Shown in pieces: positions 16,348 to 26,278 of a stretch of DNA of 64,000 nucleotides. Position 1 is the first letter of the stretch, and each line of letters begins with the position of its first letter. The notes beneath the pieces are model-generated. The model made no database searches and was not told the origin of the DNA. It saw only the letters and a program-made list of their open reading frames with translations. A program made the translations under genes and the position numbers. Source of the stretch: Methylobacillus flagellatus_A (GTDB lineage: Bacteria; Pseudomonadota; Gammaproteobacteria; Burkholderiales; Methylophilaceae). The stretch lies in the NCBI RefSeq assembly GCF_031344055.1, contig NZ_JADBEN010000001.1. One strand, given 5' to 3'.

Positions 16348-18093
16348 CTATGGCTGGATATCCAGTTGAAGCTTGGCGAGACGGCTGTAAAGTCCCGATT
16401 GCTGCCGCAATTCATTCGGCGTACCGGTTTCGATGATGCGGCCATGTTCCAGCACCACGACGCGGTCGGCATTCTGGATGGTGGCGAGGCGGTGCGCGAT
16501 CACCAGGGTGGTCCTGCCGTGCATGGCCGAATCCAGGCCTTGCTGCACCAGGGTTTCCGATTCCGCGTCCAGGGCGCTGGTCGCTTCATCGAGCAACAGG
16601 ATAGGCGCGTTCTTGAGAATGGCGCGGGCGATGGCAACGCGTTGGCGCTGGCCGCCGGAAAGCCGGGTGCCGCGCTCTCCCAGGAAAGTGGCGTATCCCT
16701 GCGGCTGGCGTTCGATGAATTCATGGGCTTGCGCCGCCTGGGCTGCGCGCTTTATCTCTTCATCGCTGGCGTCAGGCCTGCCGTAGCGGATGTTCTCCAG
16801 CGCATTGGCGGAAAAGATTACCGGGTCCTGCGGCACGATGGCAATCATGTTCCTCAAAGTGCTAAGCGAGAGGCTGCGGATGTCCTGCCCATTGATTTTA
16901 ATAGCTCCTTCATGAATATCGTAAAACCGCAGCAGGAGCTGGAACAGGGTGGTCTTGCCCGCACCCGACGGGCCCACCAGGGCGACGGTTTCGCCTGCGT
17001 TGACCTCAAGCGAGATTTGGTCAAGCGCTGCCTGACCAGGTTTTGCGGGATAGTAAAAACTCACTTTCTCGAACTTGACGCTCGCCGTGCTGGTGGTGCC
17101 CAGCGCCATTGGCGTTGACGGGTTGCGGATCGTAGGCTCGCTGTTCAGCAGTTCGAGCAGGCGCTCTGTCGCCCCAGCTGCGCGCATGATGTCCCCCCAT
17201 ACCTCTGCAATGGTGCTGACGCTGCTGGCAACCAGGGCCGCATAGAGGATGAAGGAGGCAAGTTCGCCGCCAGAAAGCTCGCCTTGCGTGACCTGGTGCG
17301 CCCCTAGCCATAAGACGAAGATGATCGCCGCACTGATGCCCGCAATGACGAACGCGGCCAGAAAAGCACGCACGCGAATGCGGCGGACTGCCGCCTTGAA
17401 GCTGGTTTCCACGCTGTGCCGGAAACGCTGGTTTTCGCGGGGTTCCTGGGCGAAGGATTGCACCGTCGGCATGGCATTGAGTATCTCCCCGGCCATGGCC
17501 GAGCTGTCTGCAATGCGGTCCTGGGATTCCCGCGACAGTTTCTTTACCGATCTGCCAATCAGCATGATCGGCAGCGTCAGCAACAGCATGAGTCCGAGAT
17601 TGAGGCTGAACAGGTACCAACTCGTGACCGCGAGCATGACCATGCCGCCGATGAACTGGAACAGGCTGCGCAGGCCCAGTGAGATTGAGCTGCCGACGAC
17701 GGTCTGGATCAAGGTGGTGTCTGCGGTCAGGCGGGACAGCACCTCGCCCGTCTGCAAGGTCTCGAAGAATTGCGGCGACTGGGTGAGCACTCGCTCATAT
17801 ACTAGAGATCGCAGGTCGGCGGTGACGCGCTCGCCTATCCAGGAAACGATGAAATAGCGGCACGCCACGATCAAGGCCCAGGCAATCACCAGGCCGCAGA
17901 TAAAAACGAAATGCCGGTTGATGTCCTGCACGCTCTGCGTGGTGGCGGAATCCGTGCCGAACCCTTGGTCGATCAGGTCGCGGAACGCCCAAGGCACCAG
18001 CAGCAGGATGGCGGAAGCCAGGCTGAGCAAACAGAATGCGAGCAGGATTTGCCAGCGGTATGGCCGCAATAACGGCCAAAGCTCGCTGAACAA
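16348..18093 (-). CDS. ABC transporter, fused membrane and ATP-binding domains (MsbA/LapB-like exporter)
   Basis: 581 residues: six-helix transmembrane domain (about 1-310) and a nucleotide-binding domain with Walker A GPSGAGKTT, Q-loop IVPQDPVIF, signature LSGGQRQRVAIARA, Walker B ILLLDEATSALD and H-loop VIAHRLATI. It works as a homodimer in the inner membrane. The first available start is TTG at 18093; the frame is open a little further upstream to a TAG but has no ATG, so the start is uncertain. The substrate is unknown. It is preceded by a divergent-looking but same-strand small secreted protein gene. Confidence 0.85.
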   Translation of the reverse strand: MFSELWPLLRPYRWQILLAFCLLSLASAILLLVPWAFRDLIDQGFGTDSATTQSVQDINRHFVFICGLVIAWALIVACRYFIVSWIGERVTADLRSLVYERVLTQSPQFFETLQTGEVLSRLTADTTLIQTVVGSSISLGLRSLFQFIGGMVMLAVTSWYLFSLNLGLMLLLTLPIMLIGRSVKKLSRESQDRIADSSAMAGEILNAMPTVQSFAQEPRENQRFRHSVETSFKAAVRRIRVRAFLAAFVIAGISAAIIFVLWLGAHQVTQGELSGGELASFILYAALVASSVSTIAEVWGDIMRAAGATERLLELLNSEPTIRNPSTPMALGTTSTASVKFEKVSFYYPAKPGQAALDQISLEVNAGETVALVGPSGAGKTTLFQLLLRFYDIHEGAIKINGQDIRSLSLSTLRNMIAIVPQDPVIFSANALENIRYGRPDASDEEIKRAAQAAQAHEFIERQPQGYATFLGERGTRLSGGQRQRVAIARAILKNAPILLLDEATSALDAESETLVQQGLDSAMHGRTTLVIAHRLATIQNADRVVVLEHGRIIETGTPNELRQQSGLYSRLAKLQLDIQP

Positions 18094-18222
18094 TCGTAAA
18101 GGACGGCTTGGGGCTTGCAGGATGAACCTCGCTTGGGCTGGGGCATTGAATGTCTAGCATACAATACTGCGCAAGGTTAGGGCGAGCGGGGCAGCCAACA
18201 GATGGGCTACCCGGGTTCGGAT

Positions 18223-18531
18223 TCAGCGGCCTTTGCCACTCATGGAGCCGCGGTTGAAATCCTTGTCGCCAGGGGGGATGCAGCGGCCGAGGCCCAACAA
18301 GCCGCCCTGGGTGCCGGGAGGACAGCCCTGGTTTTCCGGGTATTGCTTGGCGACCTTGTCCGCTTCGGCCTTTTTCACCTTGTCCACATATTCCCACTTG
18401 CCGTTGGGATGCAGCAATATCTTGTCGCCGTTCGCAGTCGTGGTTTCAATCGGCGGCGCGTCGTCCGGTGCCGCTATTACAGGCAGGCTCAAGGCCAGCA
18501 AGGTCAGAAAGCTGATACAGGTGAATTTCAT
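18223..18531 (-). CDS. Small secreted protein of unknown function
   Basis: 102 residues with a signal peptide (MKFTCISFLTLLALSLPVIAA), a short region resembling the DUF3157-like NGDKILLHPNGKWEYV strand pair, a charged helix (KVKKAEADKVAKQ) and a glycine-rich tail with two cysteines (ENQGCPPGTQGG, LGRCIPPG). Probably periplasmic. I do not recognise a function. Confidence 0.7.
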   Translation of the reverse strand: MKFTCISFLTLLALSLPVIAAPDDAPPIETTTANGDKILLHPNGKWEYVDKVKKAEADKVAKQYPENQGCPPGTQGGLLGLGRCIPPGDKDFNRGSMSGKGR

Positions 18532-18684
18532 GCTTATCTCTCAATATTGTTGGTTTGGATGCAGACCGCAGAATATATGCTAGCAATATCTGTTCCGGCC
18601 GGTTTTTCAGAATCTGTTCATGCGCTCAGCCTGCGGATTTGGTTTTATACTGGCGGGCATTATTGGGATACATCATAAACCTAA

Positions 18685-20754
18685 ATGAATAAAACCTTGC
18701 AATACTTGATCTGGCTTCTGGTCGCCGTCGTCGGGGCCTCTGCGGTGGGAGGGATCGCCCTGCATCGCGGCGAAAGCATCAACGCCTTGTGGTTCGTGGC
18801 GGCGGCGGTCTGTGTGTTCGCGATCGCCTACCGCTTCTATGCGGCCTGGATTGCCGCCCGTGTCCTGATGGTGGATGCCAGCCGGGCGACGCCGGCGGAA
18901 CGCCTGGATAACGGCCGCGATTATGTGCCGACCAACAAATGGGTGGTATTCGGCCATCATTTCGCCGCAATTGCAGGCCCGGGGCCGCTGGTCGGGCCGA
19001 CGCTGGCGGCGCAGTTCGGTTACCTGCCCGGCACTCTATGGATATTGGTGGGCGCCGTGCTGGGCGGCGCGGTGCAGGACATGGTGACCCTGTTCCTGTC
19101 GACGCGGCGCAACGGCCGCAGCCTGGGGCAGATGGCGCGTGAGGAGCTGGGGCCGATCGGCGGCTTTGCCGCGCTGGTGGGGACGTTCACCATCATGGTG
19201 ATCCTGATTGCCGTGCTCGGGCTGGTGGTGGTCAATGCCATGAAGCATAGCCCCTGGGCGACCTCGACCGTGGCCGCCACGATACCGATCGCGATGATCG
19301 TCGGCATCTACATGCGACTGATCAGGCCCGGGCGCGTGCTGGAGGCCTCGGTGCTCGGCGTGGCGTTGCTGCTGCTCTCGGTGTTCGGCGGAGGCTATAT
19401 CGACCACCATCCCTACCTGGGCAGCCTGTTCAACCACGACGGGCTCACGCTGGCCTGGTGGGTGATCGCCTATGGCTTTGCCGCAGCCATTCTGCCGGTC
19501 TGGCTGTTGCTGGCGCCGCGCGATTACCTTTCCACTTTCATGAAGCTGGGCACCATTTTCCTGCTGGCGGTGGCCATCATCCTACTGCAGCCCGAGGTGA
19601 AGATGCCCGCATTGACCCAGTTCATCGACGGCAGCGGGCCGATTTTCGGCGGGGCCTTGTTCCCGTTCGTCTTCATCACCATCGCCTGCGGCGCGGTATC
19701 CGGCTTTCATGCCTTGATCGCTTCAGGCACCACGCCCAAGCTGATCGCCAACGAGTCGGACATCCGCATGATAGGCTATGGCGCCATGCTGCTGGAGTCG
19801 TTCGTCGCGATCATGGCGATGATCGCGGCAACGGTGCTCGACCCAGGCGTTTTCTTCGCGATCAACAGTCCGGCCGGCCTGGTGGGCAAGGAAGCGGCAG
19901 ATGCCGTGGCGGTCATATCCAGCTGGGGTTTTCCTGTCACGGTGGAGCAGATGGAAACCCTGGCGCGCCAGATGGGGGAATCGACCTTGTTCGCCCGTAC
20001 CGGCGGCGCGCCTTCGCTCGCGGTAGGCATGGCCAGCATCTTCGGCAGCGCGTTCGGCGAGCACTTGCTCGCGCTCTGGTACCACTTCGCCATCATGTTC
20101 GAGGCGATCTTCATCCTCACGACGCTGGATGCCGGCACCCGCGTGGGCCGGTTCATGCTGCAGGACATGCTGGGTAATTTCTGGCCCAGGATCGGCCAGA
20201 CTTCTTGGTATCCATCGGTATTGCTCACCAGTGCCATTGTCGTGGCAGGCTGGGGCTATTTCCTCTACATCGGCGTGATCGACCCGAACGGCGGGGTGAA
20301 TATCCTCTGGCCGTTGTTCGGCATTTCCAACCAGATGCTGGCGGCGATCGCGTTGTCGGTAGGCACGGGCATCCTCATCAAGTCCGGCAAGCTCAAGTAT
20401 GCCTGGGTGACCGGCTTGCCGCTGGGCTGGCTGGTGGTGGTCACCACCACGGCCGCCTGGGAAAAGATCACCAGTACGGACGTCCGCGTCGGCTTCATCG
20501 CGGCGGCCAACGATATGTCGGCAAAGCTCGCAGCGGGAGTACTGCCTCCCGAGAAGGCTGCCGTGGCGCCGCAGCTGATATTCAACCAGCAGCTTGATGC
20601 GGTGCTGACCTTGTTTTTCGTGGCGGTGCTATGGATCGTGATCGTCGACATGCTGCGCGTGAGTTACCGCAGCCTGAGCGGCAAGCCGGTACGTCCTTCC
20701 GTCGAGTCGGCTTATATCCAGACCAAGCTGGATACTGCCTGGGTGCGCGATTGA
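18685..20754 (+). CDS. cstA: Carbon starvation protein A / peptide-pyruvate permease
   Basis: 689 residues with about 16-18 hydrophobic segments and the CstA family signatures VPTNKWVVFGHHFAAIAGPGPLVGPTLAAQFG, VSGFHALIASGTTPKLI and TTLDAGTRVGRF (each here shortened). CstA proteins take up pyruvate or peptides in starved cells. No Shine-Dalgarno sequence is evident before ATG. Its stop overlaps the ybdD start by one base, as in enterobacteria. Confidence 0.92.
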   Translation: MNKTLQYLIWLLVAVVGASAVGGIALHRGESINALWFVAAAVCVFAIAYRFYAAWIAARVLMVDASRATPAERLDNGRDYVPTNKWVVFGHHFAAIAGPGPLVGPTLAAQFGYLPGTLWILVGAVLGGAVQDMVTLFLSTRRNGRSLGQMAREELGPIGGFAALVGTFTIMVILIAVLGLVVVNAMKHSPWATSTVAATIPIAMIVGIYMRLIRPGRVLEASVLGVALLLLSVFGGGYIDHHPYLGSLFNHDGLTLAWWVIAYGFAAAILPVWLLLAPRDYLSTFMKLGTIFLLAVAIILLQPEVKMPALTQFIDGSGPIFGGALFPFVFITIACGAVSGFHALIASGTTPKLIANESDIRMIGYGAMLLESFVAIMAMIAATVLDPGVFFAINSPAGLVGKEAADAVAVISSWGFPVTVEQMETLARQMGESTLFARTGGAPSLAVGMASIFGSAFGEHLLALWYHFAIMFEAIFILTTLDAGTRVGRFMLQDMLGNFWPRIGQTSWYPSVLLTSAIVVAGWGYFLYIGVIDPNGGVNILWPLFGISNQMLAAIALSVGTGILIKSGKLKYAWVTGLPLGWLVVVTTTAAWEKITSTDVRVGFIAAANDMSAKLAAGVLPPEKAAVAPQLIFNQQLDAVLTLFFVAVLWIVIVDMLRVSYRSLSGKPVRPSVESAYIQTKLDTAWVRD

Positions 20755-20957
20755 TGTGGCAGGCATGCCAGCAAGCGGTTGACCGGGCCTGGCGCTTCCT
20801 GCGCCAGGTGTCGGGAGATGATGCTTATGAACGCTATTTGTCGCTGTACGCCGCCAACCAGGAACGGCACGGCCACCAGGAGCCGCCCCTTACCAGGGAA
20901 GAATTCTTCAAAGCTTGGCAGCAGCAGAAATGGGATGGCGTCAAACGCTGTTGCTGA
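20754..20957 (+). CDS. ybdD: YbdD/YjiX family small protein (DUF466)
   Basis: 67 residues (MWQACQQAVDRAWRF...YERYLSLYAANQ...FFKAWQQQKWDGVKRCC), a full-length match to the YbdD family. The start codon shares its A with the cstA TGA, so translation is coupled. YbdD-type proteins are needed with CstA/BtsT-type pyruvate carriers. The longer open frame starting at 20631 is inside cstA and not believed. Confidence 0.88.
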   Translation: MWQACQQAVDRAWRFLRQVSGDDAYERYLSLYAANQERHGHQEPPLTREEFFKAWQQQKWDGVKRCC

Positions 20958-21040
20958 CGGCTGGCAACCTAGCGCTAGGCGCAGCAAAACCTGCCAAAGG
21001 TGTAGTGACGTGGTACGGCATTGCGTTTGGTCAGTTGCTC

Positions 21041-22471
21041 TTAATCATGCCTGCCGGTTGCTAGCATCCCGCAGGCCAATGCGCCCACCTCCCTGACCGC
21101 CTGTTCTATCGCCAATGTCCATAAGTGGCTGAAATTGAGCCGGATATAGTGGGTCAGGTCTTTCTTGCGCGAGAAGATCGTTCCCGGCGCGACGGTGATG
21201 CCGTTGTCGATGGCGGCGCGGTAGAGCATGAGCGCATCCAGTTGCGCGGGCAGCCTGACCCAGATCACATATCCCCCTTTGGGCTCCGAAAGCTGCGTGC
21301 CGGCGGGGAAGCTTTCCTCTATCACATTGCGGATCAGCACATACTGCGAGCGCAGGGTATGCCGCAATTGCTTGAGGTGCTGTTCGAAGCTGTCGCGCTG
21401 CATGAATTTCGCAATCGCGATCTGCGGCGCGGAGGGCAGCGACAGGCTATTGAGGAACATCAGGCGCTCCACTTCCTGCCGGTAGCGTCCGGCCACGGTC
21501 CAGCCGACGCGGTAGCCAGGCGCCAGGGATTTCGAGAACGACGAGCAATGCAGCACTAGCCCGGAGCGGTCGAACGCCTTGGCAGGCCTGGGCGCCGTTT
21601 CGCTGAAGTACAGCTCGCCGTAGACGTCATCCTCGATCAGCGGAATCTGCCGGTCTTCGAGGAATTCCACCAGTGCCTGCTTCTTTTGGTCCGGCATGAC
21701 GAAGCCCAGCGGGTTCTGGAAGTTGGCGGTGAGCACCACGGCGGCAATGCGCACATTGTCGGTGGTGGCGCGCAATGCATCCAGGTCGATGCCGGAATCC
21801 GGGTCGGTACGCAGCTCGGCCACCTGCATGCCCAGGCGCTCCACGGTATGGGCCAAGGCGTAATAGCCCGGGGATTCCAGCGCAATGACGTCGCCGGCCT
21901 TGGCGACGGCCTGCAGGCATAGCGTAATGGCCTCGGTAGCGCCGTGGGTGATGACGATGTCGTCGGGCGAAACGTCCATGCCGATAGCCAGGTAGCGGCG
22001 TGCAATCTGCTGGCGCAGCATTTCGTTGCCGGGCGGCAGGTCGCTCAGTACGCCCCATTCGCCTTCATCGTCGGTCAGGGCTTTTTCGTACTGGTGGATC
22101 TTCTTGAGCGGGAATAGTTGCGGGTCCGGGAAGGGCGAGCCCAGCGGCACGGTGCCGAACTCGCGGATGGACTTGAGCGTGGTAAGCACCAGCTTGCTCG
22201 CATCGACCTCGGACAGGTCGATGTCCTTGGACAGCGGCGACGGGTTGCGTTGCTGCAGGCGCTTGCGCGGCGTGACGTAGTAGCCGGACTGAGGATGGCT
22301 GCTGATGATGCCTTCCTGTTCCAGCAGCAGATAGCCGCGCAGGACGGTACTGATGCTCAGGCCGTATTTCTGGCTCGCTTGCCGCACCGAGAAAATCTTG
22401 TCGCCGGGCCGCAATACGCCTTCATCGATCATCGCGCGTATGCGGGCAGCAAACGAGACATAAAGCTTCAT
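21041..22471 (-). CDS. MocR-type regulator: GntR winged helix fused to PLP aminotransferase
   Basis: 476 residues. N-terminal GntR HTH (about 8-72: IRAMIDEGVLRPGDKIFSVRQASQKYGLSISTV). A fold-type-I aminotransferase domain follows with EDDVYGELYF and the PLP lysine in SSFSKSLAPGYRVGW. Members use an amino-acid or PLP ligand to control metabolic genes. The target is unknown; the neighbouring formate oxidoreductase lies upstream on the same strand. Confidence 0.88.
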   Translation of the reverse strand: MKLYVSFAARIRAMIDEGVLRPGDKIFSVRQASQKYGLSISTVLRGYLLLEQEGIISSHPQSGYYVTPRKRLQQRNPSPLSKDIDLSEVDASKLVLTTLKSIREFGTVPLGSPFPDPQLFPLKKIHQYEKALTDDEGEWGVLSDLPPGNEMLRQQIARRYLAIGMDVSPDDIVITHGATEAITLCLQAVAKAGDVIALESPGYYALAHTVERLGMQVAELRTDPDSGIDLDALRATTDNVRIAAVVLTANFQNPLGFVMPDQKKQALVEFLEDRQIPLIEDDVYGELYFSETAPRPAKAFDRSGLVLHCSSFSKSLAPGYRVGWTVAGRYRQEVERLMFLNSLSLPSAPQIAIAKFMQRDSFEQHLKQLRHTLRSQYVLIRNVIEESFPAGTQLSEPKGGYVIWVRLPAQLDALMLYRAAIDNGITVAPGTIFSRKKDLTHYIRLNFSHLWTLAIEQAVREVGALACGMLATGRHD

Positions 22472-22574
22472 GTTGGCGGGGCAGGGGTCGAGTCCTTGAT
22501 GCCTGCCATTGTACTCCAGCCAAGCGCTGGCGCGGCCGGAGTTTTTGCCGGGTGTGGGCTGGAGATCGGCCGGA

Positions 22575-22886
22575 TTAAGCGGCCTGCAGAGCCTGCGAGA
22601 TTTCCTCTCCGCCTGCCGTCAGCGCGGCGACCAGGCGCTCTTTCTCGGTGGAGACGACGACAAGCTCTTGCTCGCCCAAGGCGGTCATCAGGCGCTGCAA
22701 CGTGCTCATGCGGATGCCCAGGCGTTTGCAGATCGCAGCCAGCGGCACGCGGGCGCGGCCTTCCTCATGCTCGGCATGCAGGAGCTCCAGGATACCCAGC
22801 ATCAGCACCGCGCTTTGGTCGAGCTGGGCATGGTCGGAGGCAAAATCGCCTGTTTCCTGCTCTGCGCAGTCCCGGTCAAGCAGCAT
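22575..22886 (-). CDS. Small winged-helix protein linked to the formate oxidoreductase
   Basis: 103 residues. Residues about 25-85 have MarR/IclR-like winged-helix character (VLMLGILELLHAEHE, LAAICKRLGIRMSTLQRLMTALGEQELVVV). Its ATG lies 11 bp inside the end of the upstream molybdoprotein gene, so the two are translationally coupled. From memory, methylotroph fdh4A is followed by a small fdh4B; this may be the same gene, but I cannot verify it. It could be an assembly factor or a regulator. Confidence 0.7.
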   Translation of the reverse strand: MLLDRDCAEQETGDFASDHAQLDQSAVLMLGILELLHAEHEEGRARVPLAAICKRLGIRMSTLQRLMTALGEQELVVVSTEKERLVAALTAGGEEISQALQAA

Positions 22887-25200
22887 TGGATACCTTCTGT
22901 TCTGCCGTCTTCTCGATAATCACCGGGATCGACTTGGAGGTAGGCGTATGCGAGAAGTCGGCCACGCTTTCCAGGGGCACCAGGTTGTTGGTTTCCGGGT
23001 AGTAGCCGCCCAGGCAACCTTGCGGGATGTCGTAGGACACCACCAGGAAGTTGTCGGCGCGGCGGGTGATGCCGTCCTGCCAGACGCTGATCAGGTTGAC
23101 CCAGTCGCCGGCCTTGAGGCCCATGCGCTTGATGTCTTCCGGGTTCATGAACACGACGCGGCGCTGGCCGAATACGCCGCGGTAGCGATCGTCCATGCCG
23201 TAGATGGTGGTGTTGTACTGGTCATGGGAGCGCGTGGTCATGAGCACGAACATCCGGTCGCCATATTGCTCGCGCGCCTGGTGGATAGGCGAGTTGCGCG
23301 GGATTTCCTGCAAAGTGAACTCGGCCTTGCCGGAAGGTGTGATCCAGACGCGGTCGCTGGACGGCACCGGCAGGCGGAAGCCGCCCGGGTGCTTGATGCG
23401 CTCGTTGTAGTCTTTGAAGGCCGCTGGCAAGGTCTGCTCGATGGCGTCGCGAATCTTGCTGTAATCCTTGATGTATTCCAGCCAAGGCGTCTTGCTGTGC
23501 TTGAGCGTCGCATGTGCCATGCGCGCAACGATGGCAGGCTCGGACAGCAGGTGCGGCGAGGCCGGCTTGTTCATGCCGTAGGAAATGTGCACCATGCTCA
23601 TGGAGTCTTCCACGGTCACGCCTTGCGGGCCGGTTTCCTGGGTATCGATCTCGGTGCGGCCCAGGCACGGCAATATCAAGGCTGCCTTGCCGTGCACCAG
23701 GTGGCTGCGGTTGAGCTTGGTGGTGACGTGGGCGGTCAGGTCGCAATTGCGCAGGCCTTCCCATGTGCGGTCGGTATCGGGCGTGGCGATTGAGAAGTTG
23801 CCGCCAAGGGCAAAGAAGAACTTGGCCTTGCCGTCTATCATCGCCTGGATGGCGGATACGGCATCGTAGCCAGGTTCTTTCGGCACCTTGATGTCAAATA
23901 CGCGCTCAAGGCTTTCCAGGAAGGCCAGCGGCATCTTTTCATAGATGCCCACGGTGCGGTTGCCCTGTACGTTGCTGTGGCCGCGCACCGGGCACAGGCC
24001 TGCGCCTTCCTTGCCGATATTGCCGCGCAGCAGCATCAGGTTGACCAGGGTCTGGATCGTGGCGACGCCATGCTTGTGCTGGGTGATGCCCATGCCCCAG
24101 GTCGAGATCACGCGGTCGCCGGTAGCATAGATGCGGGCCACTTCCTCGATCTGTTCCAATGGCACGCCGGACTCCTCCACGATCAGGTCCCAGCTTTCCT
24201 GGCGTGCGTCCTCGGCGATCGCCTCGAAACCGTTGGTGTGCTGCTGGACGAACTCCACGTCCACCACACGCTCGGAGCCGTTCTTGATCGCTTCGTCGTC
24301 CCACTGGATTACGAACTTGATCATGCCCTTGATCAGCGCCAGGTCGCCGCCCAGCTTGGGCTGGATGAACATGTCGCTGATCTTGCTGCCCTTGAACGAC
24401 AACATGTCGAACGGGCTTTGCGGGTCGGCGAAGCGTTCCAGGCCGCGTTCCTTCAATGGGTTGATCGCCACGATGCGCGCGCCGCGCTTGGCGGCCTCGC
24501 GTAACTCGCCCAGCATGCGCGGGTGGTTGGTGGCGGGGTTCTGGCCGAAAATCAGCAAGGTGTCGGCATGCTCGAAGTCATGCAGCGTCACTGAACCCTT
24601 GCCGACGCCCACGGTGGGAGGCAAGGCCATGCTGGTGGATTCGTGGCAGAGGTTGGAGCAGTCCGGGAAGTTGTTGGTGCCGAACTCGCGCACGAACAAT
24701 TGGTAGAGGAAGGCTGCCTCGTTGCTGGCGCGGCCCGAGGTATAGAAGATCGCCTCGTTCGGGTCGGCAAGCGCATTCAGGTGTTCGGCCATCAGCTCGA
24801 AAGCACCGTCCCAGGATACTTCCTCATACTTGTCGGTGGCTGGGTTGTAGCGCATCGGGTGGGTGAGGCGGCCCTCGTTTTCCAAGTCGAAATCGCTCCA
24901 CTCCATCAGCTCGGTGACTGTGTGCTTGGCGAAGAACTCCGGCGGCACGCGCTTGGCGGTTGCTTCAGCCGCCACCGCCTTGACGCCGTTCTCGCAGAAT
25001 TCGAAGGTGGAAGTGTGCTCCTTGTCCGGCCAGGCACAACCCGGGCAGTCGAAGCCGTCAGGCTGGTTCTGCGAAAGCAAGGTCATGACGCCCTTCACGG
25101 GAATCTTCTGCAGTGCGAGCTGCGCGGCGACTTGCTTCAGTGCCCCCCAGCCTGCGGCGGGGTGGTGGTAAGGCTTGATGGCGGCTTTAGGTTGCGACAT
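22876..25200 (-). CDS. FdhF/YdeP family molybdopterin oxidoreductase, probable formate dehydrogenase (Fdh4A-like)
   Basis: 774 residues. It contains FDCPGCAWPD near the N-terminus, the molybdopterin oxidoreductase domain (LFVREFGTNNFPDCSNLCHESTSMAL, GQNPATNHPRML, CPVRGHSNVQGNR) and a C-terminal dinucleotide-binding domain. The canonical N-terminal CxxCxxxC [4Fe-4S] motif is reduced, as in YdeP. In methylotrophs an enzyme of this type (Fdh4A) contributes to formate oxidation to CO2. Electron acceptor and metal are not evident. The 240 bp upstream hold a perfect dyad (25271-25287). Confidence 0.82.
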   Translation of the reverse strand: MSQPKAAIKPYHHPAAGWGALKQVAAQLALQKIPVKGVMTLLSQNQPDGFDCPGCAWPDKEHTSTFEFCENGVKAVAAEATAKRVPPEFFAKHTVTELMEWSDFDLENEGRLTHPMRYNPATDKYEEVSWDGAFELMAEHLNALADPNEAIFYTSGRASNEAAFLYQLFVREFGTNNFPDCSNLCHESTSMALPPTVGVGKGSVTLHDFEHADTLLIFGQNPATNHPRMLGELREAAKRGARIVAINPLKERGLERFADPQSPFDMLSFKGSKISDMFIQPKLGGDLALIKGMIKFVIQWDDEAIKNGSERVVDVEFVQQHTNGFEAIAEDARQESWDLIVEESGVPLEQIEEVARIYATGDRVISTWGMGITQHKHGVATIQTLVNLMLLRGNIGKEGAGLCPVRGHSNVQGNRTVGIYEKMPLAFLESLERVFDIKVPKEPGYDAVSAIQAMIDGKAKFFFALGGNFSIATPDTDRTWEGLRNCDLTAHVTTKLNRSHLVHGKAALILPCLGRTEIDTQETGPQGVTVEDSMSMVHISYGMNKPASPHLLSEPAIVARMAHATLKHSKTPWLEYIKDYSKIRDAIEQTLPAAFKDYNERIKHPGGFRLPVPSSDRVWITPSGKAEFTLQEIPRNSPIHQAREQYGDRMFVLMTTRSHDQYNTTIYGMDDRYRGVFGQRRVVFMNPEDIKRMGLKAGDWVNLISVWQDGITRRADNFLVVSYDIPQGCLGGYYPETNNLVPLESVADFSHTPTSKSIPVIIEKTAEQKVSNAA

Positions 25201-25270
25201 ATCTTCCTACGTTTGTTCAAAAATCAGGCCGGTATCCGCGAAGGCGGGCCGACGCTATAAATACACAATG

Positions 25271-25287
25271 ACGATTGCAACAATCGT
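25271..25287. promoter_or_regulatory. Dyad ACGATTG-N3-CAATCGT upstream of the fdh4A-like gene
   Basis: Perfect 7-3-7 inverted repeat about 70 bp before the oxidoreductase start codon, a typical position for an operator. The cognate protein may be the small winged-helix protein or the MocR regulator nearby. No confident -35/-10 pair was found. Confidence 0.5.
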
Positions 25288-25439
25288 AAGGGAGCAAACG
25301 GAAGGAAACCAGATACAGAAACGGGGGAATTTTTAGGGTACAGTTTGGGACTTAACTTGCGCGAAGAGCGCATAGTTGCTGATGGGGAAGTGTTTGCGAG
25401 TCTTGGATAGATAGGTGGGCTTGGTAAGTGGGGTGAGTG

Positions 25440-26186
25440 TTATTGGTCTAAACGTAAAACGGGTTGGACTGAGACGGATAATGCGTACTCATAGAGGTCT
25501 ATAGAAGGAGTCTCTGAGCATGCGAGGCGCAAGTCTTCACTAATCTGCTTTGCAATAATGATTCCTCTCACGTTTTGCCCAGGTTCGGCATGGTTCCTTT
25601 TGATCCAACTGATGTATCTCAGAATCTGCCCAACTACACGGTCATAACCTTTCGAGACTTTTAATTCAATGACGACATAATTTCCAGTCTGATCAATGGC
25701 GAGTATGTCGATAAAGCGGCCGCCGACAGGAAACTCAACTCCTGTAATACCTTCGTCGTTGTAGAGCTTAAGCGATGGTTCAATAATATGTAGATTCTTG
25801 GCAAGGTAGTCCCGCAGGTCGTGTTCATAGGCGAATTCGTCAGAACCATGAGAGGTTTCTGGAAAGGGCTCTTCAATGATGGGGCTGAGCACAGAAATCG
25901 GAGTAGGGTCGCGGCCAGGTTCGTACAACCTAAAGTGTGAGCTATCGATTTTGAAGAATTTATCATCCGATCCGTCTGCTCTTGCACTGTACTGCAGGCG
26001 GGTTTGCGCATTTGTGGACAGGCGAATCAAATGGGCAGCTACAGTTCCAGGCTTTACATTTGGATAGTGCTCCGCGAACCACTGCACGGCCTGTTCACGC
26101 GTGAAGGATTGTCCCGGTAGGATTCCCATGGATGAAATCATGTCATGCATCAATAGGCGGACGGGTTTTTCGTTCAATGCGGCCAC
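25440..26186 (-). CDS. NucS/DUF91-like PD-(D/E)XK nuclease with N-terminal helical domain
   Basis: 248 residues. The C-terminal half carries GRFIDILAIDQTGNYVVIELK (a D and an E-x-K separated by about 15 residues), plus YDRVVGQILRYISWIK, matching the DUF91/NucS nuclease core. The N-terminal ~90 residues are an uncharacterised DNA-binding-like domain (FTREQAVQWFAEHYPNVKPGTVAAHLIRLSTN). It lies in an AT-richer islet with a toxin-antitoxin pair. It could be a stand-alone defence or repair nuclease; no partner is visible. Confidence 0.72.
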   Translation of the reverse strand: MAALNEKPVRLLMHDMISSMGILPGQSFTREQAVQWFAEHYPNVKPGTVAAHLIRLSTNAQTRLQYSARADGSDDKFFKIDSSHFRLYEPGRDPTPISVLSPIIEEPFPETSHGSDEFAYEHDLRDYLAKNLHIIEPSLKLYNDEGITGVEFPVGGRFIDILAIDQTGNYVVIELKVSKGYDRVVGQILRYISWIKRNHAEPGQNVRGIIIAKQISEDLRLACSETPSIDLYEYALSVSVQPVLRLDQ

Positions 26187-26278
26187 TTAGAATATTCTCC
26201 GTAATTGCAATGGGCTCCACACATTATTTATAGGTGATTTCCTTTTCGAGGCCCTTTAGTTTATATCCATTTAGAGCC

